A stretch of DNA of 64,000 nucleotides from Bin87 sp965203855 (GTDB taxonomy: Bacteria; Chloroflexota; Dehalococcoidia; Lucifugimonadales; UBA3495), in assembly GCA_965203855.1 (NCBI GenBank), contig CBDBDN010000004.1, positions 1 to 64,000 of the forward strand, written 5' to 3'. The notes under the pieces were generated by a model, which ran no database searches, was not told the origin of the DNA, and saw only the letters and a program-made list of their open reading frames with translations. Shown here one piece after another: positions 16,075 to 23,188 of this stretch. Position 1 is the first letter of the stretch. The number at the start of each line of letters is the position of its first letter. A program made the position numbers and the translations under genes.

Positions 16075-18414
16075 CTATCTGTCGTCATACAGCGAAACCT
16101 GCCAAATCCGGTCGTCCGAACTAAACCAGTACTGTCCCGTGTCAATATGACTGATGTCGTAATCAGGCAGCTCTACCTGCACCACGCATTCCCCGCCCCG
16201 ACGCAAGCCATGATTGGAGAAACCGAAATCGCGGTTGTCAAATCCCTGCTCAAGCTGCGCGGCGGGGACATCCCTTTCGTCAACCGGAAATATATGCAGC
16301 ATAAACACCGGCTCAATATGTTCATCGCCGCAAGGATTTTTCGTATAAGTAATCATGTTACCGTCGTAGTTCACCGCTACATCATAGCTGGCGGCAACCT
16401 GACGCTGCACCCGTTCCAGCCCGGTTTGCAGCGCGGCAACAGCCGGCACATTCGGCGCTAATCCCAAAGCGGCGTCGGTATGCCGCTGCGCCGCTTCCAG
16501 ATACTGCGGATCCCGCGCCACCGCCGCCTGGTAGTACCGCGCCAACGCCGTGTGCAGCCGCCAGTTTTCCGGCTCTACCGCCAACCCCTCTTGCCCTAAC
16601 GCCCCTATCACTGCCGACCACTGTTCCAACTCCGGCCCGCCGAATTCCTCCGGCAGAACATTCGCCTGCCCGACAAAGTAAATGCGGAGATAATTCGCCA
16701 AGCCGGGAAATGCCTGCATTCCCCATCGGTACTGGCCGGCTTGTATTGTCCAGGGCAGCGCGGTATTGGCGGCCGGCAGCGCCGACTGCGCCGCCGCATA
16801 AATCGGGACGACGCTAAACAGCGCCGCCGCCGCCGCCATGACTGCCAGCAGCAGCGCCAGCCCGGTTGCCCCTGCTGCCCGCACCGGTCGGGGCAGCTGC
16901 GCCCACCTTTGCCGAAGCTGATGCCGCCGGCCGGCCATACCCGATGCCGCCGGCCTCACCGCCGGTTCCCCCCCGGAGCCCTTGCCATCCGCTTGGACGC
17001 CCGCCCGCATCCGCCATTCCTCGGACACCGCAAAGGCCGCCAACGCCGCAAACAGCATCACCGTGCCGGGCGTGTCAAACAGCGACAGATGCAGCGCGAA
17101 ATAGCTAACCATCGTTGCGCCCAGTACCCCAATCAGCAGCCGGTCGGCGCCCGCGGCCCGGCGAAACGCCCGCAGCATTACCCATGCCATCGCCGCCCAC
17201 AGCGCTAAATAACTCAACAATCCCACAGTTCCGACAGTGGCCAGAACCTCCACAACTTTGCTGTGCGCCTGGTCAAACTGCTGCAAACCCGGCGGATGCG
17301 GTTCAACATACCGTCCCCAGGCAATCAGAAAATTCTCCGGCCCCCACCCCAGCAGCGGAGCGTCGCGCCACGCCGCAATCCCCGCCCGTATCGCAATCAG
17401 ACGCCCCCGCACGCTGTCGTCCGCAGTGCCGACAGAGGCAATCCGCGCCGCCATCGTGTTCGTTTCCGCCTGCCGCGCCGCGCTGCCGGCCGGATCCCCC
17501 GTCAAGACGAACAAGGCGGCGAGGATTATCAAAACTGCCAGCAGGACGCCGCCCCCGACGCGCACCCAACGCCCTGTACCCCAAATCGCATAGGCCAAGG
17601 CCAGCGCGCCCACGCCCGCCAGCAGCCCAGCCAGGACGCCCCGCGTGCCGCTGAGCCACATCGTCCACGCCGCCAGCAGGATTACCGGCGCCGCCAGACC
17701 CGGCCACAGCTCCCGCCAGCCGCCCCGCCACGGCCACCGCCGCCCTCCTTCCCCTTGATTTACACGGCCCGGCATTTCCCCCAGCCAACCCTTGGCCGCC
17801 GCAAAATGGCACAACAAGCCGATGCCAAGCAGCGCGCTGAGCAGCATATAAGCCCCCAGATAAGTCGGATTGCCCAGCGTGGACGCAATCCGATCTTCCG
17901 CTGCCAACGCCGCCGAATTCACCAGCCCGTAATACTGCCCCAACCCTAAAACTGCCACTACCCCGCACACTGCCAGGTTGACCCGGAAAAAATTCCGCCA
18001 ATCCGAATGCCGGCGCAGCAGCGTCGCCGCCATCAGTATGAACGCCGTCCAGTGCGCCAGATCCACCACCCCCTGCATCCTTTCGTAGGTTGACCACAGG
18101 CTGCGCGTGAAACTGACGCCGGTAGCGCCGGCAATCAGCGCAACCGCCAGCCATACCGCCGCCGCCAGCATCACCCACGACCACGCCGGCCGGTATTCCC
18201 GCCGGCAGATAATCAGCATCAGCCACCCGGCGAAAGTGATCTCAATAATCGCCCGTGCGAACAGCGCCTTGCCGACCACATACGGAAAAATCGTCCCCGG
18301 CGTTACCACCAGAGGAATTGCCAGCGTCAGCGCCAAGCCCAGGCGTACCGCCCACAGCAGCGTTTCCTGGGCCGCCGGCAGACTGCCGTTCCGTTGCGCG
18401 TCCTGCCCGGTCAT
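16075..18414 (-). CDS. O-antigen ligase/polymerase-like membrane protein with C-terminal Cys-pair domain
   Basis: A 779-residue polytopic protein. About twelve hydrophobic segments lie in residues 20-480 with LSGTRGVLAGLLAGV and FDQAHSKVVEVLATVGTVG, matching the Wzy/WaaL (O-antigen ligase) family including the periplasmic His. Residues about 520-680 form an extracytoplasmic part with a TPR-like stretch (LHTALARYYQAAVARDPQ). Residues 682-779 are one copy of the domain found repeatedly in the membrane proteins at 23-56 kb: Cys685, FMLHIFPVD, FDNRDFGF, GGECVVQ (Cys742), LPDYDISHIDTGQ. The start is abutted by three 15-bp repeats. Probably acts in assembly of a surface polysaccharide. Confidence 0.8.
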   Translation of the reverse strand: MTGQDAQRNGSLPAAQETLLWAVRLGLALTLAIPLVVTPGTIFPYVVGKALFARAIIEITFAGWLMLIICRREYRPAWSWVMLAAAVWLAVALIAGATGVSFTRSLWSTYERMQGVVDLAHWTAFILMAATLLRRHSDWRNFFRVNLAVCGVVAVLGLGQYYGLVNSAALAAEDRIASTLGNPTYLGAYMLLSALLGIGLLCHFAAAKGWLGEMPGRVNQGEGGRRWPWRGGWRELWPGLAAPVILLAAWTMWLSGTRGVLAGLLAGVGALALAYAIWGTGRWVRVGGGVLLAVLIILAALFVLTGDPAGSAARQAETNTMAARIASVGTADDSVRGRLIAIRAGIAAWRDAPLLGWGPENFLIAWGRYVEPHPPGLQQFDQAHSKVVEVLATVGTVGLLSYLALWAAMAWVMLRAFRRAAGADRLLIGVLGATMVSYFALHLSLFDTPGTVMLFAALAAFAVSEEWRMRAGVQADGKGSGGEPAVRPAASGMAGRRHQLRQRWAQLPRPVRAAGATGLALLLAVMAAAAALFSVVPIYAAAQSALPAANTALPWTIQAGQYRWGMQAFPGLANYLRIYFVGQANVLPEEFGGPELEQWSAVIGALGQEGLAVEPENWRLHTALARYYQAAVARDPQYLEAAQRHTDAALGLAPNVPAVAALQTGLERVQRQVAASYDVAVNYDGNMITYTKNPCGDEHIEPVFMLHIFPVDERDVPAAQLEQGFDNRDFGFSNHGLRRGGECVVQVELPDYDISHIDTGQYWFSSDDRIWQVSLYDDR

Positions 18415-18415
18415 C

Positions 18416-18460
18416 GGAGTTTCACTGTTCGGAGGCTCACTGTTCAGAGGTTCACTGCGC
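18416..18460 (-). repeat. Three 15-bp tandem repeats abutting the start codon
   Basis: Three units of about GTGAACCTCYGAACA occupy the 45 bp directly upstream of the ATG of the O-antigen-ligase-like gene. No normal Shine-Dalgarno is seen other than the repeat itself (CTCCG before ATG), so unit number could affect translation. Confidence 0.65.
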
Positions 18461-18489
18461 GGTCGTCGTTGCCGGCCGGCCCGCCGCTT

Positions 18490-19311
18490 TCACAGCCAGC
18501 ACCGCTCATATTCGGCGGATACCGGCCGCATCGCATCCAGGTCCCACTCAAACAGCAGTACGCCCGACTGTTCGCCGCAGTACGCTTGCAGCGCGCGCCG
18601 TCCGTCAACCGCAACCACACTCACCGCTTCCGTAAAATCCAGGTCATCGGCTTCCCAGCCCGCCCGGTTGCACACCATTATCGGCAGCCCGGTATCCAAT
18701 GTGCGCTGTTCCCATTCCCCCAGCGGGCCGCAGTCGCCCGGCCCCCACGATGCCGGTGATACCAGCAGCTCCGCCCCTTGCTCCCGCAAAACGCCGGCCA
18801 CATCATTGCGGTAAGCATCCGCGCAGATGACTATGCCCACCTGAACCTGCCCGCCGTTGCCGTCCGGCACAGCGATAGGCGCGATTTCCGCGCCCGGCGA
18901 CGACCACGCTTCCGGCCCGCGCAGCGCCTTAACCTTGCGATGACGCCCTATAACGCCGCCGTCCGGCCCGATAACGAACACCGTGTTGTACATCAGCCCC
19001 GCATCAGCGCCCCCTTCCGGGTGCGACTGTTCCGGGTGCGACCGTTCCGGGTGTGATAGAAATACCGTAACCCCGCAAGCCGCGGTTTGACGGCAGAAAT
19101 CCCGCATCCACGCATCAGGCTGCGGCTGAATCCAGTCGGTGCCGATAACCTCGGCGAACTTGTACCCGGTGATGAACAGCTCCGGAGTAATCACCCAATC
19201 GGCGCCCAATTCAGCAGCCCGGGCCAAGCCGCGCTCGGCCAGCTTCCGGTTGTGCTCCACATCGGCCACCACCGGGGCCAGATGCAGCATTGCGATACGC
19301 AGGGATTTCAT
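18490..19311 (-). CDS. Carbon-nitrogen hydrolase (nitrilase superfamily)
   Basis: A 273-residue C-N hydrolase with the complete Glu-Lys-Cys triad: Glu44 in WVITPELFITGY, Lys126 in GRHRKVKALRGPE, and Cys163 in VGIVICADAYRND. It likely hydrolyses an amide or carbamoyl group of a small molecule in the cytoplasm; substrate unknown. A run encoding HPERSHPEQSHPEGG near residues 87-101 comes from 15-bp in-frame tandem repeats (about 19018-19060), an unusual insertion before the MYNTVFVI strand. Confidence 0.87.
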   Translation of the reverse strand: MKSLRIAMLHLAPVVADVEHNRKLAERGLARAAELGADWVITPELFITGYKFAEVIGTDWIQPQPDAWMRDFCRQTAACGVTVFLSHPERSHPEQSHPEGGADAGLMYNTVFVIGPDGGVIGRHRKVKALRGPEAWSSPGAEIAPIAVPDGNGGQVQVGIVICADAYRNDVAGVLREQGAELLVSPASWGPGDCGPLGEWEQRTLDTGLPIMVCNRAGWEADDLDFTEAVSVVAVDGRRALQAYCGEQSGVLLFEWDLDAMRPVSAEYERCWL

Positions 19312-19360
19312 CGCCGGACTCTCTCCGCCGGTTGGCGAGGGTAGATCATCGCTTCGGTTA

Positions 19361-20062
19361 TCACTGCTGATACAAGATCCGCCCGCAGGTGCTGCACATC
19401 ACCTGCGCCGTGCGGTCGCGCAGCTGCCGCAGCACATTGCGCGGCAACAGCATCCGGCAAGCCAGGCAGACCCGCCCGTTGTCCACCAGCGCCACCGCCG
19501 TCCCGGCCTTGTTGTGCCGCAGCCGCTCGTAGCGGGTTAAATCCGCCGCCGGCAGCTCCGCCGCCATTGTCGCGCGCTCCGCTTCCGCTTCCCCGTGCGC
19601 TACCGCCAGTTCCGACAGACGCGCGTTGAGCGTAACGATCGCCGTCTCCCACTCGGATTCCGCGTTCTGCATCTGCTCCCGCGCATCCGACTCCGCCGTT
19701 TCGTGTGAACGCCGTTCCTGCTCCATTTCGGCCAGCTGCTCGTCGTTCTGCGTAATCTGATACTTGGTCGAATCCGCTTCCCTTTGAATCGCAGAAAGGT
19801 CGCGCCGCGAAGTATTGGTGTTATACAGCCGGCTTTCCAGCCCGGAAAGCCGCTCCCGCAGCCGTTCCCCGTCATCCCGTTTGGCGTCCATATTGGAGCG
19901 GATGGCAGCCGCCTGCTCCCGATGCTGCGCCGCCTCGCTGGTCAAGTCCGGCCGGTTGACCCCGGCCGCCAAACGCTGCTCCACACGCTTCCGCTCGGCG
20001 TCTATATGGTCAATACGGTGATCCAGTTCCTGCAAGGCAAAAAGCTGTTGAGGTGTAGTCAT
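19361..20062 (-). CDS. CdsZ-like coiled-coil zinc-ribbon protein (DUF164)
   Basis: A 233-residue protein: residues 1-170 are an almost continuous coiled coil (LFALQELDHRIDHIDAERKR onward), and the end carries a C4 zinc ribbon, VCLACRM and VMCSTCGRILYQQ. This is the DUF164/zf-RING_7 architecture, common beside DNA-replication or RNase H genes and thought to act as a nucleic-acid-associated scaffold. ATG 20062 is chosen since MTTPQQLFALQELD is the family-like start and GGGAG lies 10 nt upstream. Confidence 0.82.
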   Translation of the reverse strand: MTTPQQLFALQELDHRIDHIDAERKRVEQRLAAGVNRPDLTSEAAQHREQAAAIRSNMDAKRDDGERLRERLSGLESRLYNTNTSRRDLSAIQREADSTKYQITQNDEQLAEMEQERRSHETAESDAREQMQNAESEWETAIVTLNARLSELAVAHGEAEAERATMAAELPAADLTRYERLRHNKAGTAVALVDNGRVCLACRMLLPRNVLRQLRDRTAQVMCSTCGRILYQQ

Positions 20063-20104
20063 GGCAATGCCGGCTCCCAATACGGTGTTGGCGGTGAATG
20101 CCAA

Positions 20105-20340
20105 TTTAGTCTAGCAGTCATAGAGATGATGTCAACGCAGCCCGCCCAACGCATCTGTAGCATTTCCAAACCCCCATCCCCTCATTCCAAACCCCAACGC
20201 CGTCATTCCGGCGCAAGCCGGAATCCATCCCCCCAAAATCTAATCCCTTTTATCCCCTCCATCCATGCCATCAGTCCCAATCCTATCCATCCTGTCCATC
20301 GGTGTAAAAAATTCCCCCTCCCGCAATGACACCAACCCCC
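20105..20340. repeat. REP element with flanking repeated sequence
   Basis: This gene-free stretch contains a REP-like palindrome at 20200-20225 (CCGTCATTCCGGCGC...). It also holds an adjoining segment (about 20228-20315) with TCCATCCTGTCCATCGGTGT. That second sequence recurs in inverse orientation at about 58405-58430 (ACACCGATGGGCAGGATGGA) beside another REP copy, so the two belong to one longer dispersed element. Confidence 0.6.
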
Positions 20341-20700
20341 TTGCCAAGCCGCTTTAATGTGCTATCATTAGACCAGTCAGGCAGCCAATCTCCGAGCCAC
20401 CGATTTCCAGGTCGTTACGGTCATTCAGCATCCAAGTCGCACCGGCGTTCCCTACTCGCCCACGGTCAAACTAACCGAAGGAGTCGGGTCCTGCCAAGGC
20501 GCCAGACGGAGCGCCCCGTCCTCGGACGAAAATCCAGCCGCGTGAAAAGCAACGCGCAAAACCTCCGGCCGTAGGGCTGAAACCGACCTGGAAACCAAAA
20601 AACTCGGAAACCCCGAACCAAGCTAGCAGTTCAATCAACCGCCTGACAAGCCTGACACCAGCCTGACAACCCCCATCCTGTACCAACGGAGGCACCGCCA
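20341..20700 (+). other. Gene-free stretch, possible structured RNA
   Basis: No family-like protein is encoded on either strand. TTGCCA at 20341-20346 and TATCAT at 20363-20368 (16-bp spacing) form a possible promoter, and downstream inverted repeats such as GACGG...CCGTC occur. I looked for tmRNA, RNase P RNA, SRP RNA and tRNA signatures and found none. It may be an unrecognised ncRNA or simply intergenic. Confidence 0.25.
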
Positions 20701-20734
20701 CCCCAGCAAAATCATCCTAACCCCGAACCCCCCG

Positions 20735-20764
20735 CCGTCATCCCGGCGCAAACCGAGATGACGG
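20735..20764. repeat. REP-like palindrome variant
   Basis: CCGTCATC and GATGACGG bracket a 30-bp variant of the dispersed palindromic element. Confidence 0.6.
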
Positions 20765-20847
20765 CCAATGCCCGGCATCCCGTTACCCGGCATCCCGGCG
20801 ATTAGAGACGCCGTCCGCCGCGCCAGCGCGGTTGCCGCCGCGCCGAT

Positions 20848-20876
20848 TTGACGCTAAAATAATTCCGCCATATTGC
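20848..20876 (+). promoter_or_regulatory. Possible promoter of gatC-gatA
   Basis: TTGACG at 20848-20853 is 17 bp from TATTGC at 20871-20876. A tandem duplication of TCTGGCGATGCTCT (20881-20910) lies between the -10 and the ATG of gatC and no Shine-Dalgarno sequence is evident there. Confidence 0.35.
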
Positions 20877-20910
20877 CTGATCTGGCGATGCTCTATCTGG
20901 CGATGCTCTT

Positions 20911-21201
20911 ATGCCCATTGACCGCGCCCAGGTTCAACATATCGCCGCCCTGGCCCGCATTGCCCTTACCGATGCGGAAACCGTCGCTTTTACCCGGCAA
21001 TTGTCCGACATCCTGGACCAGTTTGACACGCTGCAAAGCCTGGACACCGCCGGCATAGCGCCCACCGCCCACATCGGCGGCCTGGACACTGTGCTGCGCG
21101 ATGACATCCCGGACGCCAGCCTGGACGCCGCCGCTACCCTCCGCAACGCTCCCCGCCGGCGCGGCGATTTCTTTCAGGTGCGCGCCGTGCTTGACGAATG
21201 A
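20911..21201 (+). CDS. gatC: Aspartyl/glutamyl-tRNA amidotransferase subunit C
   Basis: A 96-residue GatC: VQHIAALARIALTDAETVAFTRQLSDILDQFDTLQSLDT is the family's helical core and NAPRRRGDFFQVRAVLDE the C-terminal belt that wraps GatA. It stabilises the GatCAB complex that converts Glu-tRNAGln or Asp-tRNAAsn to the amidated form. Its TGA overlaps the ATG of gatA (ATGA at 21198-21201), so the subunits are translationally coupled. gatB is not in the window. Confidence 0.92.
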   Translation: MPIDRAQVQHIAALARIALTDAETVAFTRQLSDILDQFDTLQSLDTAGIAPTAHIGGLDTVLRDDIPDASLDAAATLRNAPRRRGDFFQVRAVLDE

Positions 21202-22865
21202 GCGTACCCGTGTCCACATCCCCCCGGCGGCGGCAATCGCAGCCCCAGCCGCAACCCCTCTGGCAGCTCTCCGTAACCGAGGCGGCGCAGCTCCTGGCCC
21301 GCCGGGAAATCAGCAGCGCCGAACTTACCGACGCTTATCTGAATCGCATCGCCGCGCTGGATCACCGGCTGTCGGCGTATATCACGGTTACCGCTGACCG
21401 GGCCCGCCGGCAGGCCGCCGCCGCCGACCGCCGCATCGCCGCCGGCAACGCCGCCCCCCTTACCGGCATCCCGATGCAAGTCAAAGACCTGCTCTGCACC
21501 CGCGAAGTTGCCACCACTTGCGCCTCGCGAATGCTGGCCGATTATGTGCCGGTCTATGATGCCGCCGCCGTCGCCCGCCTGCTCTCCCAGGACGCCGTGC
21601 TGCTCGGCAAGGGCAACCTGGACGAGTTCGGCATGGGGTCATCCACCGAAAACTCCGCCTTTTTTCCGACCCGCAACCCTTGGGATGTCAGCCGCGTTCC
21701 CGGCGGCAGCAGCGGCGGCTCCGCGGCCGCCGTCGCCGCCGGATTAGCCCCTTTCGCTTTGGCCACCGACACCGGCGGCAGCATCCGGCAGCCGGCCGCG
21801 TTCTGCGGCATTACCGGCCTGAAGCCCACTTACGGACGCGTCAGCCGGTACGGCCTGGTCGCCTATGCGTCATCCTTGGATCAGATTGGCCCCCTGGCCC
21901 GCAGCGCCGCCGACTGCGCCATCGCCCTGCAAGCCATCGCCGGCCCCGACCCGCGCGACGCCACTTCTCTCCCCGACGCCGTTCCCGACTACGCCGCCGC
22001 CCTGACCGGCGACATCTCCGGGATCCGCCTCGGCGTTCCGCAAGAGTATTTCGCCGCCGGCCAAAATCGCGGCCAAAATTCCGGGATGAATGCCGGCCAA
22101 AACCCCGGCCAGAACGCCGGGATGAACGCCGGCGCACGCTCCGTTATTGCCGCCGCCATTGACCGCCTAGCCGCAATGGGCGCCGAAATCCGCCCGGTTT
22201 CCCTGCCGACCGCCGAATATGCCCTGGCCTGCTATTACATCATCGCCCCCTCCGAATGCTCCGCCAACCTCGCCCGCTATGACGGCGTGAAATACGGCTA
22301 TTCGCACCAGGGCGACGGCGACCTGTGGCAGGCGATGGAACGGACGCGGCAGCACGGCTTTGGCCCGGAAGTCAAACGCCGCATTATGCTCGGCGCATTC
22401 GCCCTCTCCGCCGGCTACTATGACGCTTATTACCGCAAAGCCCAGCAAGTGCGTACCCTGATACGCCGAGACTTTGACCGCGTATTCCGCGCAGACTATG
22501 GCGATAACGATGTCGGAGTGGACGCCCTGGTCGCCCCGGTTACTCCGGGAGTGGCCTTTCCATTGGGGGAACGCGTGGACGACCCCCTCCGTATGTACCT
22601 GGGCGATGTCTATACCCTGCCCGCCAACATTGCCGGGCTGCCCGCAATGTCCCTGCCCTGCGGTTTCGCCGCGCCCGATGACAATGACGACAATGATGGC
22701 AATGGCAATGGCAGCGGCAACGGCAACGGCATTGCCATCGGAAACAACCCGCTCCCCGTCGGCCTCCAGCTCATCGGCCCCCCGCTCAGCGAACCTACCC
22801 TGCTGCAAATCGCCGACGCCTACCAGCAGGTTACCGACTGGCACCGGCAGCGCCCCCCAATATGA
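21198..22865 (+). CDS. gatA: Aspartyl/glutamyl-tRNA amidotransferase subunit A
   Basis: A 555-residue amidase-signature enzyme with the Ser-cisSer-Lys triad in place: Lys96 (MQVKDLLCT), Ser171 (VPGGSSGGSAAA) and Ser195 (DTGGSIRQPAAFCG). It releases ammonia from glutamine for tRNA transamidation with GatB and GatC. It is longer than the usual ~480-490 residues because of low-complexity inserts: about 25 residues of Gln-Asn-Gly/Met-Asn-Ala-Gly repeats near residue 290, and about 23 residues of Asp/Asn/Gly/Ser near residue 495-518. The second stands between the conserved MSLPCGFA and LPVGLQLIGPP. Otherwise intact. Confidence 0.93.
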   Translation: MSVPVSTSPRRRQSQPQPQPLWQLSVTEAAQLLARREISSAELTDAYLNRIAALDHRLSAYITVTADRARRQAAAADRRIAAGNAAPLTGIPMQVKDLLCTREVATTCASRMLADYVPVYDAAAVARLLSQDAVLLGKGNLDEFGMGSSTENSAFFPTRNPWDVSRVPGGSSGGSAAAVAAGLAPFALATDTGGSIRQPAAFCGITGLKPTYGRVSRYGLVAYASSLDQIGPLARSAADCAIALQAIAGPDPRDATSLPDAVPDYAAALTGDISGIRLGVPQEYFAAGQNRGQNSGMNAGQNPGQNAGMNAGARSVIAAAIDRLAAMGAEIRPVSLPTAEYALACYYIIAPSECSANLARYDGVKYGYSHQGDGDLWQAMERTRQHGFGPEVKRRIMLGAFALSAGYYDAYYRKAQQVRTLIRRDFDRVFRADYGDNDVGVDALVAPVTPGVAFPLGERVDDPLRMYLGDVYTLPANIAGLPAMSLPCGFAAPDDNDDNDGNGNGSGNGNGIAIGNNPLPVGLQLIGPPLSEPTLLQIADAYQQVTDWHRQRPPI

Positions 22866-22939
22866 CGGCAAACTACCCGGGAAGTATGGTCATATTCATC
22901 GCCATTCCGGCATCTGTTTTCATCGCCCCAATACTTCAA

Positions 22940-23131
22940 CCGCCATCCCCATGCCCCAACCGCCATTCCAAACCCCCCAACCGCCGTTCCAAACTCCCCA
23001 ACCGCCATTCCGAACTCCCCAACCGTCATTCCAAATGCCCCAACCGTCATTCCAAACTCCCCAACCGCCATTCCAAACTCCCCAACCGTCATTCCACACT
23101 TTCAACCGTCATTCCGGCGCAAGCCGGAATC
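22940..23131. repeat. 21-bp tandem repeats ending in a REP element
   Basis: About eight imperfect 21-bp units (AACTCCCCAACCGYCATTCC) run from about 22940 to 23105 and end in a full REP-like palindrome at 23106-23131. Each unit contains the CCGTCATTCC half-site of the REP, so the array probably arose by expansion of one half. The rest of 22866-23188 holds no gene. Confidence 0.75.
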
Positions 23132-23188
23132 TATGTCTATGATGCAGCAATTCCCCCCGCATCGGGGAAACGGTAGCGTCGGATTGAG

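Noticed and set aside
20341..20700. tmRNA, RNase P RNA or SRP RNA
   Set aside because: I searched for the tag-peptide frame and CCA end, the GAGGAAAGTCC core and the SRP GGAAGGAAGCA-type loop and found none.
22940..23131. CRISPR-like array
   Set aside because: Units are only 21 bp, contiguous without spacers, and derive from the REP half-site; no cas genes are present.
22474..23142. Protein with PPFQTPQ heptad repeats
   Set aside because: Frame starts out of frame inside gatA and translates the 21-bp noncoding repeats; no start signal.
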